Source: Spirochaetota bacterium
GTDB lineage: Bacteria; Spirochaetota; UBA4802; UBA5368
NCBI GenBank assembly: GCA_004297825.1
Contig: SCSX01000037.1
Location: forward strand, 1-64,000
Reading direction: 5' to 3'
DNA length: 64,000 nt
Within the stretch, counting starts at the first letter, position 1. Every line of letters starts with the position of its first letter. Shown piece by piece: positions 51,253-60,505 of the stretch. Under the pieces are notes generated by a model that searched no databases, was not told the DNA's origin, and saw nothing but the letters and a program-made list of their open reading frames with translations. The translations under genes and the position numbers were made by a program.

Positions 51253-52282
51253 ACTGCTCGAATCAATCACACAGGAAAACCTCACGCTCGAGGTGACGAC
51301 ACGCTGTACCAGCGCGTGCATGCATTGCTTCGCCCGCGCAGGACGCGCCGAATTCATAGATATGGCGCGGGAAATTGCTTCCGGGATAATTGATGAGGGG
51401 TTCGCGTGCGGCTACCGGCACCTTCACCTGACCGGCGGCGAGCCGCTTGTGTGGGAGGCGCTTTTCCCCGTTTTAGAGCATGCATTTACCAGGGGGTACG
51501 AATCCGCGTTCATCAACACCAACGGCATGCTTCTTTCGCGCGATATCTGCCGGGAACTCGCATCATTCAAGGCGGTCTCTCTTTCCATTAGCATCCAGGG
51601 CCCGGAGGGCCTGCATGACCGGATTCGGGGAGAGGATTCGTACCGGAAAGCCATCGCGGGATTGGAAGAAGCGCTCGGCTGTGGACTCGCGGTAAGCGTA
51701 TTTTCCTCCACGGGGAGAAGCCTTCTTGCCGGCCTTCCTCGTTTTGCGGAATCTCTTTTTAGCGGATTCCCCGGCATCGACCGGCTTACCCTTATCCAGC
51801 TCATCCGCGTCCCCGGCGACGCGCTCGATCTTTCGGGAGAGCTTCTTACTCCGGGAGAATTCGTTTCGCTCGTACGTACGGCGGCGCTTCTGAACCTTTA
51901 CGGCTATCGGATTTCCATCCAGGAGAATCCTCTCGCCCGGGCCGTGGCCGTGATCCTGGGCATGCCTTGGGTACCCGCTGCCCCGTCCCTGCATCGCGCG
52001 GGGCGCCTGGTTGTAATGGCGGACCTCTCCCTCACGCTTGCCCATTCCACCCGGGAGCCTGTCGGCGCCTACCGTCCCGGCTCACTGGCGGAAACCCTCG
52101 CTTCGGCAGAATACCGGGAGCGCACCCGACCCGATAATTTTATCTGCCCCCGTTGCAAATTCTTTTCATGCTGCCGTTCGGAGGGAATGCTTCGCCCTTC
52201 GGAACAATTCCGCGACATGGAGGAACACACGCCTTTCTGCGTGCGCGTCCTCGGAGAAGCGCAGGGTGCGCAGAATGTGTAA
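51239..52282 (+). CDS. Radical SAM protein with C-terminal cysteine-rich region
   Basis: A 347-aa enzyme. The SAM/[4Fe-4S] motif CTSACMHC is at about 21-28, followed by HLHLTGGEPLVWEALFPVL (SAM-binding GGEP) and the LSISIQGPEGLHDRIRG segment of a TIM barrel. The C-terminus has CPRCKFFSCC and PFCVRVLG, likely ligands of a second cluster (SPASM/twitch-like). The ATG at 51239 overlaps the isoprenoid-synthase-like gene. Substrate unknown; context suggests a modified isoprenoid or small peptide. Confidence 0.85.
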   Translation: MSESELLESITQENLTLEVTTRCTSACMHCFARAGRAEFIDMAREIASGIIDEGFACGYRHLHLTGGEPLVWEALFPVLEHAFTRGYESAFINTNGMLLSRDICRELASFKAVSLSISIQGPEGLHDRIRGEDSYRKAIAGLEEALGCGLAVSVFSSTGRSLLAGLPRFAESLFSGFPGIDRLTLIQLIRVPGDALDLSGELLTPGEFVSLVRTAALLNLYGYRISIQENPLARAVAVILGMPWVPAAPSLHRAGRLVVMADLSLTLAHSTREPVGAYRPGSLAETLASAEYRERTRPDNFICPRCKFFSCCRSEGMLRPSEQFRDMEEHTPFCVRVLGEAQGAQNV

Positions 52283-52436
52283 AATTATTTCTGGCGTCGT
52301 AACGGGAGCTTGCGCCAGGTGTGCGTATTTGGAATTATGCGGGGAATACGGCGTGCTTCCCGTGGTGGATTTTTCGGATGACGGGGGCGCGTTATTTTGC
52401 CGGCGCGTATTTGGCGGTGGGACGGAATCCCCATAA
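52275..52436 (+). CDS. 53-aa cysteine-rich protein resembling the radical SAM C-terminus
   Basis: It begins MCKIISG, overlaps the radical SAM stop by 8 bases in another frame, and contains GACARCAYLELCGEYG and LFCRRVFGGG. The Cx2C...C...FC(V/R)RV(L/F)G pattern mirrors the last 45 residues of the upstream radical SAM protein (CPRCKFFSCC ... PFCVRVLG). It may be a small cluster-binding partner, a peptide substrate, or a duplicated tail. The stop lies one base before palindrome e begins. No clear ribosome site; translation may be coupled. Confidence 0.5.
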   Translation: MCKIISGVVTGACARCAYLELCGEYGVLPVVDFSDDGGALFCRRVFGGGTESP

Positions 52437-52490
52437 AAACGGAATCCCGGTAGAGACGCGATTAATCGCGTCTCTACCGGGATTCCGTTT
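52437..52490. repeat. Perfect 54-base palindrome e
   Basis: Arms 52437-52463 and 52464-52490 are exact reverse complements. The inner 28 bases equal the core of palindrome b; the outer 13 (AAACGGAATCCCG) differ completely from b yet are perfectly mirrored. It lies between the cysteine-rich gene and the convergent permease gene, so it may stop transcription from both sides. Confidence 0.9.
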
Positions 52491-52544
52491 ACGGACTACG
52501 ACGGGGGTTCTGTTTACGGACGACCAAAAACGCGTATCGGCCCC

Positions 52545-54173
52545 CTATGCCGTTTTACGCCTCCTGCTCTTCCGGTACCCGTACGAGAAATACAGTACCC
52601 CTCCCACCGTGAGCCACACGAGGAAACGCAGGTAGGTGATGGACGGGAGCCCCGCGATCAGGTACAGGCACGCCCCGATCCCCAGGCCGCACATGAGGGG
52701 CGCGAACGGGACCCGGAAGCCGCGCTTCCGGCCCGCTTCGGTTTTACGCAGTATGAGCACCCCGATGCAGACGAGAATGAACGCGAAAAGCGTCCCTATG
52801 TTGATGAGGTCCACCATCTCGTCGATGCTCGTGAAGGCGGCGAAGAAGGCGACGAAGACACCGGTCATGATCGTGGTTACGTGCGGCGTGCGGAAGCGGC
52901 TGTGCACCCGCGCGAACGAGGGCGGAAGGAGCTTGTCGCGCGCCATCGAGTAGAAAAGCCTGGTCTGGCCGATCTGGTTCACCACGATGACCGCCGTGTT
53001 CGCGATCACGGAGCCGAACGCGACGATGCCCGCGGCCCAGTTGAGCGCGTTGTAGCTCATCGCGATCGCGAGCGGCTCCGCCTTGTTCGACTGCGTGAAG
53101 ACCGACAGCGGCACCATGCCCGTGAAAACGAGCGCGACGACGATGTATATGATGGTACAGATTATAAGGGATCCGATAATGCCTATGGGGAGGTTCCGCG
53201 ACGGGTTTTTCGTCTCCTCGGCGGCGGTGGAGACCGCGTCGAAGCCGATGTAGGCGAAGAAGACGATGGCCGCCCCCGCCTGGATGCCCGCCATGCCGTT
53301 AGGCGCGAATGGAACCCAGTTCTCGGGCTTTATGTAGAAAAATCCCACGGACACGAAGAATCCCAGGATAAGGAGCTTCACGAGGACCATGACCGCGTTG
53401 AAGCGCGCCGATTCGCGTATCCCCACGATGAGGATCACCGTCACGAAGGTGACGATGCCGACGGCCGGAAGGTTGAAGATGATGGGAAGCCCCAGGACGT
53501 GCGGCGCGGTCGTGATCGCGTTATGGGCGTGCACGAAATTGCGCGCGATTTCCGGGAAGCCCATTCCCCTGCCGATAAGCTCCTGTATCTGCCCCGCCGC
53601 CGATGCGCTCATGGACCTGACAGCGTCCATGCTCTCCCCCGAGACGAGCATCGACGCCGCGCGGTAAAGCGTCTCGCCGCTGAACGCGCTCCGGTAGTCG
53701 GTCGTGAGCCAGTCGGGGATCAGGATGCCGAGCCCCCTCATGAGCTCGTTGAAATAGCCCGACCATGATATTGCTACCGCGATATTGCCCACGGCGTATT
53801 CTATGATAAGGTCCCAGCCTATGATCCAGGCGATGAACTCGCCCAGCGTCGCGTAGGCGTACGTGTAGGCCGATCCCGAGATGGGCACCATGGAGGAGAG
53901 CTCCGCGTAGCACAGCGCGGCGAAGCCGCAGGCGACCGCGGTGATCATGAAGGAGACTACGATCGCGGGACCCGCACCCGGGCGCATGGTGTCGCCCACC
54001 GCGGCGGTCCCCACCGTGGTGAATATCCCCGCCCCGATCACCGCCCCGATCCCGAGCAGCACCAGGTCGAAGGGTCCCAGCACCCGTCGCAGCCCCTTCT
54101 CGTTCGCCGCCGCCTCGGCGAATATTATATCGAGGCTCTTGCGGCGAAAGATGCTCTTTAGAAATGACTCCAT
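52545..54173 (-). CDS. APC-family amino-acid permease
   Basis: A 542-aa inner-membrane transporter with 12-14 helices. Family signatures: FDLVLLGIGAVIGAGIFTTV (about 33-52, helix 1 with the GAGIF unwinding motif), SGSAYTYAYATLGEFIAW (about 107-124) and FFAYIGFDAVSTAAEETKNP (about 305-324), as in cationic amino-acid transporter (CAT/YfnA) relatives. Likely a proton- or gradient-driven importer; substrate not decidable. A 36-base gap separates it from the histidine kinase gene upstream, so they may be co-transcribed. Confidence 0.9.
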   Translation of the reverse strand: MESFLKSIFRRKSLDIIFAEAAANEKGLRRVLGPFDLVLLGIGAVIGAGIFTTVGTAAVGDTMRPGAGPAIVVSFMITAVACGFAALCYAELSSMVPISGSAYTYAYATLGEFIAWIIGWDLIIEYAVGNIAVAISWSGYFNELMRGLGILIPDWLTTDYRSAFSGETLYRAASMLVSGESMDAVRSMSASAAGQIQELIGRGMGFPEIARNFVHAHNAITTAPHVLGLPIIFNLPAVGIVTFVTVILIVGIRESARFNAVMVLVKLLILGFFVSVGFFYIKPENWVPFAPNGMAGIQAGAAIVFFAYIGFDAVSTAAEETKNPSRNLPIGIIGSLIICTIIYIVVALVFTGMVPLSVFTQSNKAEPLAIAMSYNALNWAAGIVAFGSVIANTAVIVVNQIGQTRLFYSMARDKLLPPSFARVHSRFRTPHVTTIMTGVFVAFFAAFTSIDEMVDLINIGTLFAFILVCIGVLILRKTEAGRKRGFRVPFAPLMCGLGIGACLYLIAGLPSITYLRFLVWLTVGGVLYFSYGYRKSRRRKTA

Positions 54174-54209
54174 GTGAAGTATTCTCCGTGGTGCGTATGT
54201 GGCGCGCGG

Positions 54210-55496
54210 TCAGGATTCCCGCGCGGGAATTTCAAAGCTGAACTCGGCCCATTCCCCGGGGCGCGAATCCGCCCGGATCGTTCCTTCGTGGACCGTGATT
54301 ATCTTCCAACTCATGTAGAGGCCTATCCCGGAGCCCTTCCTGCCCATGAGCTCGTCGGTTTGCAGGCGCGAGAATTTCTTGAAGAGATTTTTCTTTTCGC
54401 CCTCCGGGAAGCCCGGCCCCTCGTTCCAGACAGACACGCGCAGGGTCCCGGCGTCGCGCGCCGCGCGCAGGCGCACGCCCCCGTTCACGTTCCCGTATTT
54501 CACGGCGTTCGAGAGGAGGTTCACCATGACGATCCTCATGAGCTCGATATCGCATACGACCAGCGGCATCCCCCCCGGGACGTCCCGCTCGAAGCGGACG
54601 CGGTTCGCGTCCATCTGGGCCTGCACGATCTCGATCGCGGGGGCGAGCACATCCACGGCGAAGTCGGCCGGGGAGGCGTTGAGCGTGAGCTTCCCGCTCT
54701 CGAAACGGGACAGGTTCAGGTATTCGCCCGAGAGCGCGAGGAGGTACTCGGCCCTGTGCATCATGCGCTCCACCATCTCGCGCTGCCTTGGCTCTATGGC
54801 GCCAAGGTATCCCCCGGACAGGGTATGCCCCATCTGGATGATGGACGAGAGCGGGCTCTTGAGCTCGTGCGTGACGAAACCGAGCATCTCCATGTACGCG
54901 TTGAACGCGGAGGAGAGCTCCTCGATCCGGTAGGCCTTCTCCACCGCCTGGCTAAGCCGCTCCGCCATAGCCATGTGGAGCGCGACCTCGCGCGCCGTGT
55001 AGGCGCGGGGAACGCGCGCGGAACGAAAGAGGAGCCCCACCATGCGCCCCTCCACCGAGAGCGGGCAGGTCATGCTGGAGCGCACGCCCTCCCTGACGAG
55101 GAGCCGCGTGGATTCGCTCGAGGGGTTCGCGCGCAGGTATTCCCCCAGGTCGTTTATGATGCGCGGGGTCCCCGCCCGGAAAATTTCCGCGAGCGAGCTC
55201 CCGCGAATGTCACTGGCGTAGCCTGCATCCAGGTAGAGCGGCCCGTACGATGCGGCCACGTGGTAGAGCAGGAGCCTCCTGCCCTCCTCCTGCAGGAAGG
55301 CGATCCCTATGCGATCGCAGGGCATGAGCGCGCGCGTCTCGCGGAACACGAAGTCGACAATCTCCCTGAGCGACGCGCCCGCGGCGACGCGCCGGTTGAT
55401 GAGCGCGAGCGCGGCGCGCTCTTCCCCGGTAAACGACTCCGCACCCGGCACGCCCGCGGCGTCCAGGTACTCGATGCCCGTGAATTTTTCCGCCAT
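54210..55496 (-). CDS. GAF-domain sensor histidine kinase
   Basis: A 428-aa soluble kinase. A GAF domain (about 25-175; CDRIGIAFLQEEGRRLLLYH, TCPLSVEGRMVGLLF) is followed by HisKA with the phospho-His in GFVTHELKSPLSSIIQMGH (about 205) and an HATPase domain (NLLSNAVKYG, NEGPGFPEG, GSGIGLYMSWKI). No membrane helix and no linked response regulator. The ATG at 55496 is preferred to an in-frame start 48 codons upstream, which would overlap the promoter area of the divergent GH13-GT5 gene. Confidence 0.87.
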   Translation of the reverse strand: MAEKFTGIEYLDAAGVPGAESFTGEERAALALINRRVAAGASLREIVDFVFRETRALMPCDRIGIAFLQEEGRRLLLYHVAASYGPLYLDAGYASDIRGSSLAEIFRAGTPRIINDLGEYLRANPSSESTRLLVREGVRSSMTCPLSVEGRMVGLLFRSARVPRAYTAREVALHMAMAERLSQAVEKAYRIEELSSAFNAYMEMLGFVTHELKSPLSSIIQMGHTLSGGYLGAIEPRQREMVERMMHRAEYLLALSGEYLNLSRFESGKLTLNASPADFAVDVLAPAIEIVQAQMDANRVRFERDVPGGMPLVVCDIELMRIVMVNLLSNAVKYGNVNGGVRLRAARDAGTLRVSVWNEGPGFPEGEKKNLFKKFSRLQTDELMGRKGSGIGLYMSWKIITVHEGTIRADSRPGEWAEFSFEIPARES

Positions 55497-55621
55497 GGTG
55501 CGCTCATTACAGAGAACGTCCCCGTTAATTGAAACTATTTTTTTATAGCGTTTGACTTTTGCGTCCGTTATGCTATCAGGATAGTAACGGGGACCGATAC
55601 ACTCACGCGAGGAGAGCGCAC

Positions 55622-58600
55622 GTGGACAGCAGGACGTCATCCCTTAGCAGTCTCAGCCGATTCCGCATCCAGGACGAGCACCTCATCGTCGACGACATCG
55701 TCAAGGCGGAGCTGAAAACCGCATTCGGGGAAAACCGGTGTTTCGCGTTCACCCCCGATCCCGATCTCGTGACGCGCCTGAAATCCGGAGACCCGGTCGC
55801 CATATACCGCGAGCTTTTCCTGGGAATGAGAAACCGCATCTTCGACGACGTGTCGAAGGACGACGGCACGGTCAAGACCCGCCTGCTGTCCGATACGCGT
55901 CTTTCGAGCCGCCTCATGGGGGCGCTCACCTTCATCCACCGTGCCCTGGGCGAGGGAAGCTTCACCTCCCTGCCCGCGCGCCGCTTCGTCATCGTGAAGG
56001 AACGCCACGGCTCGCCCACGATACTGCACGTATCGCCGGAGACCACCGTGCTCGCCCACGTGGGACAGGGTCCCGAATGGCAGGAAACCCCGTCCGTCTA
56101 CCTGGGCCTCAACCTCTTCGACGCGCTGGGCTACGAATTGAAGCGCGGCGGACGCGAGCTCTACGGCGCGTTCCTGAGCCTGCTCGCCGTGGAAGAGCGC
56201 GCGATCGAGACCGGCTACTCGCACATCACCGTGTTCCCGCCCGAGGTATCGCGCTCGTTCGTCACGCTCCTGGACGAGGTCATCCGCGGCTTCACCCGCG
56301 CCGAGCTCGAGTACGAGGAGGCGCCGGTTGAGAAGGCCGTGCGCAAGTTCACCGCGCGCGACCGCCAGAAATACCTGAAGCTCCTGAACGCGCGAGTCCC
56401 CGGGGACGAGCTCAACTTCCTGCACGACGAGTGCGTGAAGGCGATGGACGGCATCGAGCGCCTCGCCCGCACCTTCAAACGCGCGGGCGACCGCAAGAGC
56501 CTGCGCGAGCTCATGCGCATACTGGTTGCCGCGGCGGGACACGACCTGCACGAGGTGCGTGACCGCGCGAACGTGGTGCTCGAGCGCATCTTCGCCCCCA
56601 AGGAGTTCGACGCGCCGCTTTCCGCGCGCTTCGCCACCGTGAACGCGGGCTCCATCCATTGGTTCAGCTTCGACCTGCCCCGCGACAAAGCCGAATACTA
56701 CCTGAGGATTTATCGGAACACCTCCGTGGACGGCATCTCGGTCGAAAAGGACATCGCCTGGGAGGAGTGCGCGCTCACCTTCGACCCGAGCTACAACCGC
56801 TTCGTGGGCGCGTGGGCGTTCGCCGAGTACGGCCACTACGATTACCTCGTGTGCCGCCGCAGCCGCAGGAAACACGACTGGGTCGCCCGCGCCGACACAA
56901 GCGGGCGCGTGAACGTCATTCCCGACGTGCGCGGCCAGATCATACTCGAGATATTCACCGATATTCACGGCCACACCAAGGCGTACTGGATGGACCCACA
57001 GGGACGCACCGGCCTCCTATACAACGAGAACGGGGAGGTCATTCGACTGGGCCGGTTCTCGGACGTCACCGCGCACCTGGACGACCTGGCGGACCGATAT
57101 CGCATAACGGCAATCTATCTCCTGGGCGTCCAGCGGCGCGGATCCAACAGCGAGGACTGGGCGCCCGAGGCAAGCTCCCCGTCCCCCTTCTCGCCCATGA
57201 GCCTCGTGGAGATAGAGCCCTCGCTCGGGGGCGAGGCCGATTTCCTGGACCTCGTCCGCGCGGCGCACGCACGCGATTTGAAGATCATCGTCGATATCGT
57301 GCCGCACCTTAACCGCCGCGCGACGGAGCTCCCCGTGGAATGCGTGGCGCAATGCTACGACGGGTCGGGAAACCTCGTGGAGCGCGCCTCCACCGACGGA
57401 CGGTACGGGAGCTGGAACGACGGGCGCCTGTACAACTACCGCATGCTCCAGGTCTGGGACTGGCTCGCCGAATCCATTCTCGCGCTCATCGAAAAATACG
57501 ACATCGACGGCATACGGTTCGACTCCGCGCACGCGGTCCCCATCGTCATGAAGCGCAACAACTACCTCTACGTATACGACCGCGCGCGCTCCGATGAGGA
57601 AATGGTCGAGGGCCGCATCATCGTGAACGAGCGCGAGGACGGCCACTTCATCACGACCGGGTACTATGACTGCGCCTGCCGCGACGTGATCGCCATTCCC
57701 ATCCACTACTACATGATGCTGCGCATCGAACGCGCGCTCATGGAGAAGGGGAAGACCTACTTTCTCAACATCGCGGAATGCTACTGGGGTCACGAGCGCT
57801 TTCTCACGCGCGTCGGGATCATTCCCTACAATTCGGCGCTGTTCAAGGTGTGCGAGAACATCATCCATGGCAAGACCGACGTCCGCGAGATATACCATAT
57901 CTACGACAACTATTTCCCGGCCGCGCTCCCGCCGGGCACCGAGCTCCTGGGAATACTCGGGAACCACGACGAACGCCGGGCGCTCAATACCTTTGGCCAC
58001 AGGGGGCTCCGTGCGGCCGTGGGAATCACCACGTTCATGAACAACATCATCATGGACTACGAGGGAAGCGCCGAGGGCGAGGGATGGAAGGTGTTCCTGG
58101 ACAACATCTTTGTAAACTGGAACTCCTTCGAGTATGCCTCCCACAGGAGCCTTGACCGGTTCTACCGGGAATGGTATTCCTTCCACCGGGAAAACAGGGG
58201 CAGGGGTTACCTCGTGTGGGCGAACAACACCATGGTGGCCGCCTCGGCGAAATTCACCGATACCGGGATATTCCTTGGCGTGTTCAACTTCGCGGACTCG
58301 ACCCAGCACGCCTCGATCCAGTTCGACAACCCCGCGCTTCCCATTCCCGACAGCGCCTACTACCGTGTGGAAGACATAATCTATTCGCAGGTCACCGGGC
58401 ACTACAGCTATTACAAGGGCCGGGAGCTCAAGAGCGCCCGCATCAACACCATTGTCTCCTACACCGATCGCGTAAAGCTCCTCCGGCTGCGCGCCGTCGA
58501 TAATCCCGAGGACTATTACGCCGACTTCCTGCGCGACTCGTTCTTCCGCCTTTGTGCGATATCGGGCCTGGAGCTTTTCTCCTCGAATTTCGCGTTCAAC

Positions 58601-60484
58601 GAGCTTTGCGCGCACGCGTCCCACTTCGAGGAGTTCGCGGGGTACGTGAGCGAGCATCTCGTTCCGCTTTTCTGGGACCGGAACCGGTACGAGCTCGAGA
58701 TCGGGATCAAGCGCGCGCTTTTTCACATGGTGGAGGACGGGTACCTTTCCGCCGCCGGCGCGACGGGATTCATCGCGGAGTTCGCGCGGCATGGCGACGA
58801 CAAGCTGCGCGCGCTGGGCGCCTCGCTCGAGAGTCACAACCGCCGCGACCCCATGGTGTTCCTCTCGGCGGAGGCCGACCCCTTCTCCAAGAGCGGGGGC
58901 CTCGCGAATGTCGTGTACGAGCTTCCGCGCGAGCTCGTCAAGATGGGCGAGGAAGTCTACGTGATCACCGGCTTTTACCGCAGCGGCGACGAGAAGGCGG
59001 TGGCCCGCATGCAGGACGCCGTCAAGAAATACGATATCCGCTACACCGGAGTGAATGTCCGGTTTCGGATCATGGGCGCGGAGTACGAGGTGGGCGTGAG
59101 CAGGGGGACCGTGGACGGCATCGGTTACTTCCTCCTGGACCACTACGAGTTTTTCGACGGGCTCTACTGGGGAATAACCTCGGAGGAAAAGCTCCGCAGG
59201 CGCATCGCCTTCGCGCGCGCATGCGCGGAGGTTATCTGCACCTTCGGCCTAAGGCCCCTGTTCACCTTCACGAACGACGCGTACGCGGGCCTGTTCAACG
59301 GCATCGTGCGCAGCGACCATGTCTACCGGGAGAACCCGAATTTCTTCCGCACGACCTTCCTGCACATCATCCATAACGGCGGGTGGCAGTATTTCGATTC
59401 CTATCACCGGTGGGAGCGCGGCTTCGACCTGTTCGGCCTGTTCAACCTGCCCTCGTGGCGCGCCGCGGAATTCTCCGATCCCGTGCACGGTGACCGCCTT
59501 AACTGCATGTCGGCGGGAATCCGCTTCGCGGACCGCACGATCACCGTGAGCCCCAGCTACGCCGTCCAGATCGAGTACGCCTCGGACGGGCTGGAGCACA
59601 TCCTCCACGATGTCATCGGCATCAGTAACGCCATAGGCCGGGACTTCAAGGAGCGTATCGGCGCCAACTTCGCCTCTTCGCGATTCATCGAAAGAAACGA
59701 GGGAAAACTTCTCGAAACGATTCGCGGCAACACGGCCCTTGAGGAGAAGATCGCGCAACGGTGCCCGGAACTGCTCAAGCCCGGCGGGATCGATTCAATA
59801 ACGAACGCCGACCGGCTCTGGATGGCGCGCAGGCTCCGCAACAAGCTCATCCTCCAGATGGAACGGGGCCTTGCGGTCGACCCGGACTGCATGCTCTTCT
59901 GCATGATTCACCGGATCACGGAGCAGAAGGGATTTCAGCTTCTTCTCGAATCGTCTAAGGGCCTTTTCGATACGCTGGGCCTGCAGGCAATTATCGGGGG
60001 GGCCGTGTCTTCAGGGGACCGCCGCGGCGAGGACCTGGCGCACGGGCTTTACCTGCTCAGTCAGATCTACCCGGACTCGGTCAACGTGTCGTTCGGTTTC
60101 CAGGACATAAGCGTTCCGCTGCTCTCTTCCGATATTTTCGGCATGCCTTCCATGAACGAGCCGGGAGGCATTTCCCAGATCGAAGCCTTTTCGGCGGGCT
60201 GCCTGGTAGTGGCCCGCGCCACGGGCGGACTGCGCGATACCGTGGTTCCCGTCAGGGTGCGCGAGGACGAGGTCGAGGGCAATGGCTTCCTGTTCTCGGA
60301 CTTCACCTCATCCGCGTTTTACGACGCGATGGCGCGCGCGAACGAATTCATGACCGGCATGTCCGCGGAGATCGTGCACCGGGCGCGCATGAACGCGGAA
60401 AATTCCGTCTATTACTGGGACCGTCCCGCGCGAAAATACATCGAGCAGATTTACCGCATCAAGGAGATTATCAGGGAAATGTAG
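55622..60484 (+). CDS. GH13 alpha-amylase / GT5 glycogen (glucan) synthase fusion
   Basis: A 1620-aa protein starting with GTG (GGAGAG upstream). Residues 1-430 are largely uncharacterised with a carbohydrate-binding-like part (about 340-430). The GH13 barrel follows with all four conserved regions: DIVPHLN (about 557), GIRFDSAHA (nucleophile Asp634), LNIAECYW (acid/base Glu719) and GNHDERRA (781-788). A linker leads to GT5 starch/glycogen synthase with KSGGLANV (1090-1097), HRITEQKG and NEPGGISQIEA (Glu1513). No signal peptide. It may trim or transfer and elongate alpha-glucans in one polypeptide. The layout recalls fungal alpha-1,3-glucan synthase without its membrane part. Product unknown. 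Confidence 0.88.
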   Translation: MDSRTSSLSSLSRFRIQDEHLIVDDIVKAELKTAFGENRCFAFTPDPDLVTRLKSGDPVAIYRELFLGMRNRIFDDVSKDDGTVKTRLLSDTRLSSRLMGALTFIHRALGEGSFTSLPARRFVIVKERHGSPTILHVSPETTVLAHVGQGPEWQETPSVYLGLNLFDALGYELKRGGRELYGAFLSLLAVEERAIETGYSHITVFPPEVSRSFVTLLDEVIRGFTRAELEYEEAPVEKAVRKFTARDRQKYLKLLNARVPGDELNFLHDECVKAMDGIERLARTFKRAGDRKSLRELMRILVAAAGHDLHEVRDRANVVLERIFAPKEFDAPLSARFATVNAGSIHWFSFDLPRDKAEYYLRIYRNTSVDGISVEKDIAWEECALTFDPSYNRFVGAWAFAEYGHYDYLVCRRSRRKHDWVARADTSGRVNVIPDVRGQIILEIFTDIHGHTKAYWMDPQGRTGLLYNENGEVIRLGRFSDVTAHLDDLADRYRITAIYLLGVQRRGSNSEDWAPEASSPSPFSPMSLVEIEPSLGGEADFLDLVRAAHARDLKIIVDIVPHLNRRATELPVECVAQCYDGSGNLVERASTDGRYGSWNDGRLYNYRMLQVWDWLAESILALIEKYDIDGIRFDSAHAVPIVMKRNNYLYVYDRARSDEEMVEGRIIVNEREDGHFITTGYYDCACRDVIAIPIHYYMMLRIERALMEKGKTYFLNIAECYWGHERFLTRVGIIPYNSALFKVCENIIHGKTDVREIYHIYDNYFPAALPPGTELLGILGNHDERRALNTFGHRGLRAAVGITTFMNNIIMDYEGSAEGEGWKVFLDNIFVNWNSFEYASHRSLDRFYREWYSFHRENRGRGYLVWANNTMVAASAKFTDTGIFLGVFNFADSTQHASIQFDNPALPIPDSAYYRVEDIIYSQVTGHYSYYKGRELKSARINTIVSYTDRVKLLRLRAVDNPEDYYADFLRDSFFRLCAISGLELFSSNFAFNELCAHASHFEEFAGYVSEHLVPLFWDRNRYELEIGIKRALFHMVEDGYLSAAGATGFIAEFARHGDDKLRALGASLESHNRRDPMVFLSAEADPFSKSGGLANVVYELPRELVKMGEEVYVITGFYRSGDEKAVARMQDAVKKYDIRYTGVNVRFRIMGAEYEVGVSRGTVDGIGYFLLDHYEFFDGLYWGITSEEKLRRRIAFARACAEVICTFGLRPLFTFTNDAYAGLFNGIVRSDHVYRENPNFFRTTFLHIIHNGGWQYFDSYHRWERGFDLFGLFNLPSWRAAEFSDPVHGDRLNCMSAGIRFADRTITVSPSYAVQIEYASDGLEHILHDVIGISNAIGRDFKERIGANFASSRFIERNEGKLLETIRGNTALEEKIAQRCPELLKPGGIDSITNADRLWMARRLRNKLILQMERGLAVDPDCMLFCMIHRITEQKGFQLLLESSKGLFDTLGLQAIIGGAVSSGDRRGEDLAHGLYLLSQIYPDSVNVSFGFQDISVPLLSSDIFGMPSMNEPGGISQIEAFSAGCLVVARATGGLRDTVVPVRVREDEVEGNGFLFSDFTSSAFYDAMARANEFMTGMSAEIVHRARMNAENSVYYWDRPARKYIEQIYRIKEIIREM

Positions 60485-60487
60485 GGG

Positions 60488-60505
60488 CCCCGCCGCAAGG
60501 CGGGG
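60488..60505 (+). terminator. Hairpin after the GH13-GT5 gene
   Basis: CCCCGCC-GCAA-GGCGGGG, a 7-bp GC stem 3 bases after the stop, with only a weak T-rich tail (about 60510-60520). A second hairpin (CGGGATA/TATCCCG, 60601-60619) follows. Either could end the transcript. Confidence 0.5.

Noticed and set aside
41997-52490. CRISPR array from the recurring palindromes
   Set aside because: Copies are irregularly spaced over 10 kb, are themselves long palindromes, and no cas gene is present.
57017-59143. 708-aa leftward open frame opposite the GH13-GT5 gene
   Set aside because: A codon-bias shadow of GC-rich coding DNA; composition is His/Arg/Val-rich with no domain, while the plus frame carries all catalytic motifs.
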